From the NCBI GenBank assembly GCA_004557075.1, contig SFEX01000005.1, forward strand, positions 10,554-74,553: 64,000 nucleotides of DNA. Reading direction: 5' to 3'. A program made the position numbers and the translations under genes. Origin of the DNA: Clostridiales bacterium (GTDB lineage Bacteria; Bacillota; Clostridia; Oscillospirales; Oscillospiraceae). The notes under the pieces are model-generated. The model was not told the origin of the DNA and searched no databases. It saw only the letters and a program-made list of their open reading frames with translations. Of the stretch, positions 41,543-50,053 are shown in pieces (within the stretch, counting starts at the first letter, position 1; the number at the start of each line of letters is the position of its first letter).

Positions 41543-42619
41543 TCAGCCGGCTTCGGCGAGCCTGACCTTCAACTGAACGGGGTTGTGGTCGGAGAACTCA
41601 AATCCGGCATCGATCGTGTTGACCGAAATAAACTCGACATTGGGGGAGATAATAAAGCCGTCGATTATGTAATACTGGGTGTGCTCGGCGTCTTCAGGAT
41701 TGAACGGCTGATTGAGGAGACGGCAGCTCGGAACATTGAGGTCATATGCCATCTTCCAGCCCTCAGGCATGATATCCTCGGTGATCGTGCCGGGGGTCCA
41801 GAGATCCGGGTTGAGCGTCGGATACTTATCGAGGCCGCCGGGGAAGGTCTGGTTGAAGTCGCCTCCGGCTATGACATAATTGCCCTTTTCGTATTCGGAC
41901 TGAATAAATTCACGAAGCTGCTTTGTCTGGGCAATTTTGCCCTCTCCGTCGTCATACGCCTCAAGATGGAGGTTGACGATCACAAGCTTTTTATCGCTGC
42001 AGTCTATGGGAAGATAGCTGACAAGCAGGCAGCGCTTGAGGTTTGCGGTGCTCACGGGCCAGTCAAACGGGCAAGGCAGAGAGATGCGGTCGGCCGAATC
42101 TATGCTGTATGCCGTGTTTGTCAGTACGCCGCTGTTGACCTTGCCGATAGGCGGCAGGGGATAGGGAACAAAGGAGCAGGAGTAATTGAGCGCATATGTG
42201 CTGTTGTATATGCCGAGATATTCCCTTGCGTTTATCCCGTAGGTACGGGAGGAATCGAGATCGACCTCCTGAAGCATATAGATATCAGCCTTGTTTTCAT
42301 CGCTGTAGAGCTGATTATATATCCCGAGGAGATTCGCGGTAACGCCGTCCTTGTCGTATGAGGAGACATTTTTTCCGCCGTCCATGAAGAAATCAGCGTC
42401 CTTGCCAAGCCCAGCGTAGCCGGTGTTCCAGCTTATAATGGTAAGCTTCTGACCGAGCGAAGGCGATGAACTGTCCTCTTTGGAATTGGTTTCAATATTA
42501 ACGTCAGTGACATCGGCGGGATTAAACTCGGTTACGGATAGCCAGATAATAAGACCGGCGGCGAGAACGAGAATGACGCCGAGAATAATAAGTACGATTT
42601 TTAGGATCTTCTTTGCCAT
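41543..42619 (-). CDS. Endonuclease/exonuclease/phosphatase family protein, membrane-anchored
   Basis: An N-terminal transmembrane anchor (about 6-28) is followed by an EEP (DNase I-like) fold: LTIISWNTGYAG, DIYMLQEVD with the metal-binding Glu near residue 120, VIVNLHLEAYDDGEGK, AGGDFNQ and the terminal FSDHNPV with the catalytic His. The family includes nucleases and phosphodiesterases for nucleotides or lipids; being exported, this one is more likely a phosphodiesterase or extracellular nuclease. GAGGTGAGG precedes the ATG at 42619. 358 residues. Confidence 0.87.
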   Translation of the reverse strand: MAKKILKIVLIILGVILVLAAGLIIWLSVTEFNPADVTDVNIETNSKEDSSSPSLGQKLTIISWNTGYAGLGKDADFFMDGGKNVSSYDKDGVTANLLGIYNQLYSDENKADIYMLQEVDLDSSRTYGINAREYLGIYNSTYALNYSCSFVPYPLPPIGKVNSGVLTNTAYSIDSADRISLPCPFDWPVSTANLKRCLLVSYLPIDCSDKKLVIVNLHLEAYDDGEGKIAQTKQLREFIQSEYEKGNYVIAGGDFNQTFPGGLDKYPTLNPDLWTPGTITEDIMPEGWKMAYDLNVPSCRLLNQPFNPEDAEHTQYYIIDGFIISPNVEFISVNTIDAGFEFSDHNPVQLKVRLAEAG

Positions 42620-42729
42620 TTTAAACCTCACCTCAATTTGTGTTATTTTACATATTAACACAGCGGCACATTCTATTCAAGATTTTTTGCGTATCAATTG
42701 TGCAATTGGATGAAAAAAGGCTTTTGAGC

Positions 42730-42758
42730 TTGCTATGGCGAGACTTTTGGCGTATACT
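42730..42758 (+). promoter_or_regulatory. Promoter of glyA
   Basis: TTGCTA at 42730-42735 and TATACT at 42753-42758 with 17 bp between, about 38 bp before the glyA start. No riboswitch-like leader is possible in that space. Confidence 0.6.
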
Positions 42759-42795
42759 CTAATATGCTTAAAAATCACAATGTATGGAGACTGAA

Positions 42796-44037
42796 ATGAG
42801 CTACAACATCATAAGAAACAGCGACCCTGAGCTTTACGGAGCCATGGAGAAGGAACTGCAGCGCCAGCGCGATCACATTGAGCTTATCGCATCGGAAAAC
42901 TTCACAAGTCCTGCGGTCATGGCGGCTGTCGGCAGCCATTTGACAAATAAATATGCTGAGGGCTACCCCGGCGCAAGGTATTACGGCGGCTGCGAGTATG
43001 TTGACGTCGTCGAGCAGCTTGCTATTGACAGAGCAAAGGAGCTTTTTGGCGCCGAGCACGCAAATGTCCAGCCGCATTCCGGCTCTCAGGCGAATGTTGC
43101 GGTGTATCTCGCGCTTTTGAAGCCGGGCGACACTATCCTCGGCATGGATCTCAGCCACGGCGGTCATCTGACCCACGGTTCAAAGGCGTCGATCTCCGGC
43201 AAATACTTCAATGCTTGCTTCTACGGCGTTGACCCCAAGACAGAAACCATCGACTATGAAAAGGCTATGCAGACGGCGGGGGAGTGCAAGCCCAAGCTTA
43301 TCATCGCGGGGGCGAGCGCGTATCCGCGTTTTATAGACTTTAAGAAAATGCGTGAGATAGCCGACGAGGTCGGTGCATATCTCATGGTCGATATGGCGCA
43401 TATCGGAGGACTTGTTGCCGCCGGAGTTCATCCCAGCCCCGTTCCGTATGCGGATATCGTCACCTGCACCACCCATAAGACTCTGCGCGGCCCGCGCGGT
43501 GCGCTTATACTCTGCAAGGACGAGCTTAAAAAGAAGATAAACAGCGGCGTTTTCCCCGGAACTCAGGGCGGCCCGCTCATGCACGTTATCGCGGGCAAGG
43601 CGGTTTGCTTTAAAGAGGCGATGAGCGATGACTTCAAGCAGTACCAGACGCAGGTCGTGAAGAATGCTGCGGTCCTTGCCGATACGCTTCGCGCCGGAGG
43701 CATACGCCTTGTGTCCGGCGGAACGGACAACCACCTCATGCTTGCTGATACAATGACGCTCGGTCGCACGGGCATGGAGGTTCAGGAGCTTCTCGATATG
43801 GCGCATATTACCGCGAACAAGAACGCCATACCCTTTGATACGCAGCCTGTAAAGCTCACAAGCGGCATGCGCTTCGGCACTCCCGCCGTGACTACCCGCG
43901 GCATGAAGGAAGATGAGATGAAGGAGATCGGCGGCATGATAGTTCGCCTGATAAGCGAGGGCGAGGGTGCTGTCGATGATGTAAAACAGCAGGTCATAGC
44001 GCTTTGCGAGCGCTTCCCGCTTTACCCTGAAATGTGA
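42796..44037 (+). CDS. glyA: Serine hydroxymethyltransferase
   Basis: A PLP enzyme that interconverts serine and glycine and charges tetrahydrofolate with a one-carbon unit. The 413-residue form from 42796 is the usual length: ELIASENFTS, the HSGSQANVAVY segment, VDMAHIGGLVAAG and the PLP lysine in TTHKTLRGPRGA near residue 225. GGAG lies 6 nt before ATG 42796; an in-frame ATG at 42784 would need no leader. It ends at a terminator identical to that of tuf. Confidence 0.96.
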   Translation: MSYNIIRNSDPELYGAMEKELQRQRDHIELIASENFTSPAVMAAVGSHLTNKYAEGYPGARYYGGCEYVDVVEQLAIDRAKELFGAEHANVQPHSGSQANVAVYLALLKPGDTILGMDLSHGGHLTHGSKASISGKYFNACFYGVDPKTETIDYEKAMQTAGECKPKLIIAGASAYPRFIDFKKMREIADEVGAYLMVDMAHIGGLVAAGVHPSPVPYADIVTCTTHKTLRGPRGALILCKDELKKKINSGVFPGTQGGPLMHVIAGKAVCFKEAMSDDFKQYQTQVVKNAAVLADTLRAGGIRLVSGGTDNHLMLADTMTLGRTGMEVQELLDMAHITANKNAIPFDTQPVKLTSGMRFGTPAVTTRGMKEDEMKEIGGMIVRLISEGEGAVDDVKQQVIALCERFPLYPEM

Positions 44038-44045
44038 TGATATAT

Positions 44046-44075
44046 AAAAAACAGCCCCATCGGGGCTGTTTTTTT
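44046..44075. terminator. Bidirectional terminator after glyA, identical to the tuf terminator
   Basis: A6 then CAGCCCCATCGGGGCTG then T7, the same 30 bp as at 11893-11922. It serves glyA and the convergent RidA gene. Confidence 0.9.
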
Positions 44076-44084
44076 GTTGCGAAC

Positions 44085-44456
44085 TTAAAGCTCTGCTATG
44101 ACCTCGCACTCAACGAGCCCGTCTTTCGGCAGACGGGCGACCTCGACGCAGGAGCGGGCGGGGAATGGCTCTGTGAAATACTGTGCGTACACGGCGTTGA
44201 CTGCGCCGAAATCATCCATGTTCTTGATGAAAACGGTGGTCTTCACTACCTTTGACATATCGGAGCCTGCGGCCTTGAGCACTGCGGCGAGATTTTTAAA
44301 TGCCTGATGAGCCTGAGCCTCAACGCCTTCGAGAAGAGCGCCGGTTGCGGGATCAATGCCAAGCTGTCCCGATGTGTAGACCATGCTTCCGACTACCTGA
44401 GCCTGAGAGTAAGGGCCTAATGCGGCGGGTGCGTTTGTTGTGGATACGAGTTTCAT
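44085..44456 (-). CDS. ridA: RidA family enamine/imine deaminase
   Basis: A 123-residue YjgF/YER057c/UK114 protein: GPYSQAQVVG at the start, YTSGQLGIDP, the substrate-binding Arg in FPARSCVEVARLPKDGLVE and a closing EVIAEL. RidA hydrolyses reactive 2-aminoacrylate or 2-aminocrotonate released by PLP enzymes. It follows the threonine dehydratase gene by 16 bp on the same strand; that enzyme makes exactly these enamines, so the pairing makes functional sense. Confidence 0.95.
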   Translation of the reverse strand: MKLVSTTNAPAALGPYSQAQVVGSMVYTSGQLGIDPATGALLEGVEAQAHQAFKNLAAVLKAAGSDMSKVVKTTVFIKNMDDFGAVNAVYAQYFTEPFPARSCVEVARLPKDGLVECEVIAEL

Positions 44457-44472
44457 GATAGTTCCTCCTGCT

Positions 44473-45681
44473 TTAATGAATGTTTAATTGATAACCTTTG
44501 TTTTTCAGCTCGGCAACAACATTTTTGCCGTGAGCCTCGCCGCCGACCTCGCAGGCTATGTGGACGTTCGTCTCATTGGGGTTAAGTCCCGCACTGAGCC
44601 TGTCGTGCTCGACCGAAAGAATGTTTGCACCGAGAGCGGCAACGTCGTTGAGCAGTCCGCCGAGGCTGCCCGGCTTATCGAGCAGCGTTACGGTGAATTT
44701 CAGTCTGCGGTGTCTTGAAACAAGACCCTGCTCGATGATGCACTGGATGAAGCTTACGTCAATGTTGCCGCCGGAGAGCAGGCACACGGCCTTTTTGCCC
44801 TTGACATCGACCTTGCCGTTCAGAACGGCTGCAACCGGGGTTGCGCCGGAGGGCTCGACGATCTGCTTGCAGCGCTCCATGAGCATGAGTATCGCGTCGG
44901 ATATCTCCATATCGCTGACTGTCACAACATCGTCAACATAGCGGTTTATAAGCTCGACCGTAATATCTCCGGGAGCCTTGACGGCAATGCCGTCGGCGAT
45001 AGTGGACACAGTATCGGTACTTATGTACCTTTTCTCCCGGAATGACTGTGCTATAGCGTTCGCGCCCTCTGCCTGAACTCCGACGATGCGTATGCGGGGG
45101 TTAATCTGCTTTATGCAGGCGGCGACACCCGCGAGCAGTCCGCCGCCTCCGGCAGGAACAATTACGACGTCCACAGTGGGAAGATCGCTTAATATCTCCA
45201 GGCCGAGAGTACCCTGACCGGCTATGACCTCAAGGTCGTTGTAAGGATGCAGGAAGGTCGCGCCCTCAGCTTCGCATATCTCGCAGGCTTTGGCGTATGC
45301 GTCGTCGTAGCAGTCGCCGCTGAGTACCACATTTGCGCCGTAGCCCTGAGTGGCCTGAACCTTGGCGATGGGCGCGGTCGCGGGCATTGCGATGGTTGCT
45401 GGAATGCCGAAATTTTTTGCGGCGAATGCGACGCCCTGTGCGTGATTGCCGGCCGAGGACGCGACAACGCTTTTGACCTCGCCGCGCTCCACGAGAGCCG
45501 CGATCTTGTTGCTTGCGCCCCTTATCTTAAAGGAGCCGGTCTTTTGCCTGTTTTCGCATTTGAGATATATCTGCCCGCCGGTCATTGCCGAGAAGGTAGA
45601 CGACATATCAAGCTCTGTGTGATGCAAAACCGGCTTTAGCCGCTGAGCGGCAAACTCTATTTCCTGAAGCTTCAGTTCCAC
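44473..45681 (-). CDS. ilvA: Threonine ammonia-lyase (IlvA/TdcB type with ACT domain)
   Basis: A PLP enzyme deaminating threonine to 2-oxobutanoate. Of 402 residues, the N-terminal catalytic domain has the PLP lysine in KTGSFKIRGASNK near residue 52 and the PLP phosphate loop GGGGLLAG near residue 178; a single ACT domain (about 325-400) ends the protein, as in the catabolic or short biosynthetic type. It forms an operon with ridA downstream. No ilv genes are nearby, so a catabolic or detoxifying role is as likely as isoleucine synthesis. Confidence 0.92.
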   Translation of the reverse strand: MELKLQEIEFAAQRLKPVLHHTELDMSSTFSAMTGGQIYLKCENRQKTGSFKIRGASNKIAALVERGEVKSVVASSAGNHAQGVAFAAKNFGIPATIAMPATAPIAKVQATQGYGANVVLSGDCYDDAYAKACEICEAEGATFLHPYNDLEVIAGQGTLGLEILSDLPTVDVVIVPAGGGGLLAGVAACIKQINPRIRIVGVQAEGANAIAQSFREKRYISTDTVSTIADGIAVKAPGDITVELINRYVDDVVTVSDMEISDAILMLMERCKQIVEPSGATPVAAVLNGKVDVKGKKAVCLLSGGNIDVSFIQCIIEQGLVSRHRRLKFTVTLLDKPGSLGGLLNDVAALGANILSVEHDRLSAGLNPNETNVHIACEVGGEAHGKNVVAELKNKGYQLNIH

Positions 45682-45761
45682 GATAATACACCTCGTATAT
45701 TAAAATTTTTGCTTAGGATTATTTTACCCCGATTGCATCGTCTATTCAATAGTATAGTTGA

Positions 45762-45820
45762 AAAAATGTCTTTATGGGAGCAACAAAATTGAGCGCTGTT
45801 CACCCCATAAAGACATTTTT
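45762..45820. terminator. Long-loop terminator between ilvA and the small protein gene
   Basis: AAAAATGTCTTTATGGG at 45762-45778 and CCCATAAAGACATTTTT at 45804-45820 are perfect 17-bp inverted copies with a 25-nt loop that can pair further inside (AACA/TGTT). It would terminate the minus-strand small gene. Confidence 0.75.
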
Positions 45821-45845
45821 CTTTCAGAACCGTACAACGAGCCTG

Positions 45846-46034
45846 TCAGCCGATAGCAGAGATACCGTCAACATAGCTTTTCATCTCGCTGCGGCTTTTT
45901 ACTCCCTTGCAGCCGTCGATCACCTTTTGCTGTCCTGCCTCGTCCAGCGCCGAAAAGTAAAAGAAGGCGTCGGCGTTCTGCATCAGAGCCATTCCGAGGC
46001 CGAGCGGAATATCACTGCCGTTTTTCGCGTTCAT
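45846..46034 (-). CDS. Conserved clostridial small protein of unknown function
   Basis: A 62-residue cytosolic protein (MNAKNGSDIPLGLGMALMQN, then FSALDEAGQQKVIDG and SRSEMKSYV). The pattern 'DIPLGxGMAL-Q-a...F..L.e..Q..vI.....I.S..EM..YV' recurs in small proteins of many clostridia, so this is a real gene with no known role. The ATG at 46034 is set by GAGGTG; a longer frame upstream is not native. It lies between ilvA and the large lipoprotein gene. Confidence 0.65.
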   Translation of the reverse strand: MNAKNGSDIPLGLGMALMQNADAFFYFSALDEAGQQKVIDGCKGVKSRSEMKSYVDGISAIG

Positions 46035-46070
46035 AGTAATCACCTCAACGCTATTTTTAACAAAAGAAAT

Positions 46071-46098
46071 AAAAATATGCGGCGTCACTGACGCCGCA
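46071..46098 (-). terminator. Terminator of the large lipoprotein gene
   Basis: TGCGGCGTCA at 46078-46087 and TGACGCCGCA at 46089-46098 pair perfectly; on the minus strand they are followed by TATTTTTATTT. Confidence 0.8.
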
Positions 46099-46113
46099 TA
46101 AAGCTGCTTGAAA

Positions 46114-48222
46114 TTAATTTTTGTATGGCAGGGAATTGAAATAGCTTGTATCGGGCTGCCCTGCGATAGTCCATCCGCTGCCGTCGTGGGCAATGGAGAT
46201 AGCGCCGGTAAAGCCGCCGTCGGTGACGAAGTTAATGACGGAGCTGCCGTCGGTCGAGGTGAAGCGGAGCTTTGTTCCAGACTGAAGAATGCTGCCGCTT
46301 GTAAGCGTTATGCCCTTTGAGGTCGTGACGAAAACGCCGTCGTTATCGAAAACAAGTTCTCCTTCGTCCTTCGTGTAGGCACCGCCACTCAGAGTATAGC
46401 TGCTTGAGACCTTATAAGTGCCGAGAATATTTACCTCCGTGTCAAGCAGCAGCTTACCGTCGGAAAATTCCTTTATGCCTCCGTCAAGAACCGTGGCCGA
46501 CAGAGGCTCTGCCGCGTCGCTATTGTATATGAAAGCATTTGTAACAGCTTTTCCGTCGGCGTCAGGGCCGCAATAGTAAATTTCCATGCTGCCGTCGCCG
46601 TCAAGGTCGTAAAGCCTAAGGCTTGTTGCCGAGCTGAGAGGGCTTATGCTGTTTGCTGCCTCATAGGATACACCGTTTGACTCAACGACAACGAACATAC
46701 CGTTATCTTTGGCAGAGAGGTCTATCGTCTCATCCTTGCCGTCGCCGTCAAGGTCAGTGGAGTAGGGGAGACGGTCTGTGATTATCTTACCGTTTTTCGC
46801 GTTGGGGTCGGTTACTTTCAAATCGCCGTTTTCATCGAGAGAAAGAAGCCTCTCTTCGACGCTTCCGTCGCTGAGAGCAAAGCGTATAATCATGCCCGGC
46901 TCAGTGCTGGAAAGCTCGGCGTTTATTGCAAGCGCAGAAGCATCGCTCATGTCGCTGCAATATACGATTTCGCGCACTAAAGTGTAGCTTCCGTTTTCGG
47001 GATGATAATTTATCGTGTAGACATTGACGTCGTATACATTGCCCTCAGCCGAAACGATAATGGACTTAATATTTTCGTCAGCGTCGCTGCCTAGCAGAGT
47101 AAAGGCGGAATTGTCCGCGTCTGCGGCAAAGACCGCGTCAACGTTGCCCTCATCGTCGCCGCTGTGCTCGGCGGGGAGAAAGCGCTCGTCAATGAGCGAG
47201 CCTATAACGTCGAATCCGACCGTGAATTCATAGAATCCGTTTGCGATATCCGCAATTTCGCCGGGATTTGCTATTATAACAATACCCTCGTTCGTGAGAT
47301 ACCAGTGCCCGTCGGAAACGAGCGAGCGCAGAGTGTCGGTATACCCCTCGGTGAAGAAAGTGTCCTTGTACTTCTCGTCCTCGTTTAATGAGACGAGGAT
47401 GTTCTCGGAAACGGCGTTTACGATCTTTTCAAGGTCGTCGCCGAGGTCAGCAAGCTTTAGCTCGTCGCCGGTCTGCGCATCATAGTTGTGCCCCGTTATG
47501 GCCAGAGTGTTTGCCGTGCCGAGAGACGCTCTGTCAACCACGCGGAAGGATATGATTGCGCTGTCGGCACGCTCGGTCCTCACGGTACGGTTCATTGAAA
47601 ACGGGGCGAGTCCCTCGGCTGTACCATCACCGATATTGGTAGTATATGCTGCTTTGTTTGACGTGAGCTGCTCGCCGGTGAATATGGCGTTCAGCTCGTC
47701 AATATTGGCGTTGAGCTTATCGGCTGCTTCCGCGCGGGTAGGCATGGTGATGTGCGGCGTCATGTATGTAACGCCATCCTCGGCGGTAACATCGCTCATT
47801 TCGATAACAACATCGCCGCTGCTGCCGGCATTGGAGTTTATAATCCTGTGGTCGGCGGTCACCGTGATATCAATACGCGCGTGGTTTGAAAAGTCATCCG
47901 TGAACGACCTGACGGCTATGGTGTCAAGGTTCTCGTCATATATGCATATGCTGTAATCTATTTCGACAGGCTCGGAGCTGTCGGCCTTTTCGCCGGCAAA
48001 GTCAAAATGTATGACGTCTCCGACGGCGATAGCCGATTTATCCGCGTTTGAGTAGGACTCTGAGCCCTGCTCGGTGCCGCAGGATACGGTGAATACGTCG
48101 TCTGCTTCCATTGTGATATAAACGCCGCACTCGCGCTCGGCGTCTCCGTTATCTTTCTTTCCGCAGGCGCAAAGCGTAAATATAAGTATAAGTGCCATCA
48201 AAGCGGCTGTAAATCTGCGCAA
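46114..48222 (-). CDS. Large lipoprotein with DUF3298-like and DxDxDG-repeat regions
   Basis: A signal sequence with lipobox FTLCAC puts the N-terminal Cys at residue 19, so it is anchored outside the membrane. Residues about 160-355 resemble the DUF4163/DUF3298 (RsiV-like) arrangement: KLNANIDEL, the GHNYDAQTGDELKLADL core and FYEFTVGFDVIGSLIDERF. After that come two FG-GAP/EF-hand-like loops (STDLDGDGKDETI near 497, YDLDGDGSMEIYYCG near 545) that should bind calcium, and a Ser/Thr-rich beta C-terminus. The 702-residue whole is unrecognised; an adhesion, sensing or lysozyme-like anti-sigma role is only a guess. Confidence 0.72.
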   Translation of the reverse strand: MRRFTAALMALILIFTLCACGKKDNGDAERECGVYITMEADDVFTVSCGTEQGSESYSNADKSAIAVGDVIHFDFAGEKADSSEPVEIDYSICIYDENLDTIAVRSFTDDFSNHARIDITVTADHRIINSNAGSSGDVVIEMSDVTAEDGVTYMTPHITMPTRAEAADKLNANIDELNAIFTGEQLTSNKAAYTTNIGDGTAEGLAPFSMNRTVRTERADSAIISFRVVDRASLGTANTLAITGHNYDAQTGDELKLADLGDDLEKIVNAVSENILVSLNEDEKYKDTFFTEGYTDTLRSLVSDGHWYLTNEGIVIIANPGEIADIANGFYEFTVGFDVIGSLIDERFLPAEHSGDDEGNVDAVFAADADNSAFTLLGSDADENIKSIIVSAEGNVYDVNVYTINYHPENGSYTLVREIVYCSDMSDASALAINAELSSTEPGMIIRFALSDGSVEERLLSLDENGDLKVTDPNAKNGKIITDRLPYSTDLDGDGKDETIDLSAKDNGMFVVVESNGVSYEAANSISPLSSATSLRLYDLDGDGSMEIYYCGPDADGKAVTNAFIYNSDAAEPLSATVLDGGIKEFSDGKLLLDTEVNILGTYKVSSSYTLSGGAYTKDEGELVFDNDGVFVTTSKGITLTSGSILQSGTKLRFTSTDGSSVINFVTDGGFTGAISIAHDGSGWTIAGQPDTSYFNSLPYKN

Positions 48223-48330
48223 AAAACCATCTCCTTAGGTTTATCATTAATAAAAGAAATTATACCACGGTATGTCCAACAAATCCATAGTTGACATCAA
48301 AACTTAATAGAACGGAAACATTTAAATAAA

Positions 48331-48362
48331 AATTTCCCCGCTTCAGACGAAGCGGGGAAATT
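48331..48362 (-). terminator. Terminator of the hydrogenase operon
   Basis: AATTTCCCCGCTTC at 48331-48344 pairs with GAAGCGGGGAAATT at 48349-48362, followed on the minus strand by TTTATTT. Confidence 0.85.
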
Positions 48363-48372
48363 AATAATCTGA

Positions 48373-50049
48373 TTAATGGTTGTGATCGGGGTAGTGGATA
48401 TGGAGCAGATCGTGGGCGCGGCCGCGAAGCAGCTTATAGATGCTGTCAAGAGCCGGGTTCTGCTCGCTTGAGCGCAGAGCGCAGTCCTCATCGGCAACGA
48501 ATATGCCCTCGTTGCGAACCGCCTTTTCGCTCTGGCATGCGGGGGGCTGACCGCCGCCGCCGATGCAGCCGTTGGGGCAGGCCATAACCTCGACAAAGTG
48601 GAAGAACTCCTCGCCGCTCTCGATCTTCTCTATCAGCCTGTCTGCATTTCCGAGACCGTTTACGACGGCAATTTTGAGAGTGAGATCACCGGCTGTGACC
48701 TCAAACGCCTTTGTGCCCTCAAGGCCGCGGACGCCGCACTCGGCAACGCTTGCGATGGATTCCGTTGTGACAGCGCCGAGAACGTGACGGATGACAGCCT
48801 CGGTAACGCCGCCGGTAACGCCGAATATGACACCTGCGCCCGTGTACGGTGCGAAGGGTTCGTCAGGCTCGGAGTCGGGGAGGTTTTTGAAGTAGATACC
48901 GGCCTCGGTGATCATTCTCGCCAGCTCCTGAGAGGTGAGAACAAGATCGATGAGCCTCTCGCCGTCCTTGACAAGCTCGGGACGGGCGGCTTCCGCCTTC
49001 TTCGCGGTACAGGGCATGATTGCTACGGAATAGATCTCATCCTCAGTAAACTGCTGACGGATCAGCGCGCCGAACATCTCCATAGGCGAGCCGCAGGTGG
49101 AAACCTGAGGCATCAGGTTCGGATGCTTATTCTCAACATGCTTTATCCAGCCGGGGCAGCATGAGGTGAACATGGGGAGCTTTGCGCCGGTCTTGAGCTT
49201 TTCCATGAACTCGGCAGACTCCTCAATGATGGTGAGGTCGGCAGTCAGGGAGGTGTCAAAAACATAGTCGGCGCCGAGCATCTTGAGCGCGGTGACGATC
49301 TTGCCCATGACGGGAACGTTGCCGGGAATACCGAATTCCTGACCGATGCCGACGCGAACAGCGGGAGCGACCTGCACGGCGACTTTCTTTGATGAGTCAA
49401 AGATCGCCTGCCACATCTCGCTGACCTGATTCTTGATAACGATAGCGCCGGTGGGGCAGACCGAGGCGCACTGGCCGCAGCCAACGCACTTGGTGTCGGC
49501 AAGCTTATTGTCAAAGCCGCAGGAGACGAAGGTCTCTATGCCGCGGTTTGCAAAGTCGATAGCGTGGATATTCTGAACCTCGGAGCACATTCTGATGCAC
49601 TTGCAACAGAGAATGCACTTGGAGGGGTCGCGCACGATGGCGGGGGAGGAGTCGTCGATGGGAAGCTTGCAGTAGTCGTTCGAGAAACGTACATTGGTAA
49701 CATTGTAGCGCTTTGCGTATTCCTGAAGCTTGCACTTGCCGGACTTCTCACAGGTGGTACACTCGGCTCTGTGGCCGGCCAGCAACAGCTCAAGTATCAT
49801 CTGGCGATGCTTCCTGAGCTTTGCGGTGTTTGTGCGGACAACCATGCCGTCCTTGGGTACCAAGGTGCAGGCAGCCTCTATACCGCCGCGCTCATTTTCG
49901 ACAACGCAGAGGCGGCAGCCGCCGTAGATGGAAAGGCTTTCACAGTAGCAGAGATTGGGAATGTCGATATGATTCTGCAATGCAACTTCGAGTACGTTGC
50001 GCGCATTTTCAAATTCACAGCTAATGCCGTCTATGACCATATGCTTCAT
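48373..50049 (-). CDS. hydA: [FeFe] hydrogenase catalytic subunit, NADH-linked (group A)
   Basis: Of 558 residues, an N-terminal [2Fe-2S] domain (about 1-75: CYCESLSIYGGCRLC), a His/Cys [4Fe-4S] site (HRAECTTCEKSGKC), two ferredoxin-type clusters (CILCCKCIRMC, CVGCGQCASVCP near residue 190) and the H-cluster domain: L1 TSCCPGW near residue 293, L2 MPCTAKKAEA and L3 EVMACPNGCIGGGGQP near residue 495. It makes or consumes H2. With the two upstream genes it forms a HydABC/HndACD-type complex that takes electrons from NADH (and in bifurcating forms, ferredoxin). A His-rich end (LLHIHYPDHNH) is usual in this group. Confidence 0.96.
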   Translation of the reverse strand: MKHMVIDGISCEFENARNVLEVALQNHIDIPNLCYCESLSIYGGCRLCVVENERGGIEAACTLVPKDGMVVRTNTAKLRKHRQMILELLLAGHRAECTTCEKSGKCKLQEYAKRYNVTNVRFSNDYCKLPIDDSSPAIVRDPSKCILCCKCIRMCSEVQNIHAIDFANRGIETFVSCGFDNKLADTKCVGCGQCASVCPTGAIVIKNQVSEMWQAIFDSSKKVAVQVAPAVRVGIGQEFGIPGNVPVMGKIVTALKMLGADYVFDTSLTADLTIIEESAEFMEKLKTGAKLPMFTSCCPGWIKHVENKHPNLMPQVSTCGSPMEMFGALIRQQFTEDEIYSVAIMPCTAKKAEAARPELVKDGERLIDLVLTSQELARMITEAGIYFKNLPDSEPDEPFAPYTGAGVIFGVTGGVTEAVIRHVLGAVTTESIASVAECGVRGLEGTKAFEVTAGDLTLKIAVVNGLGNADRLIEKIESGEEFFHFVEVMACPNGCIGGGGQPPACQSEKAVRNEGIFVADEDCALRSSEQNPALDSIYKLLRGRAHDLLHIHYPDHNH

Positions 50050-50053
50050 ATCA

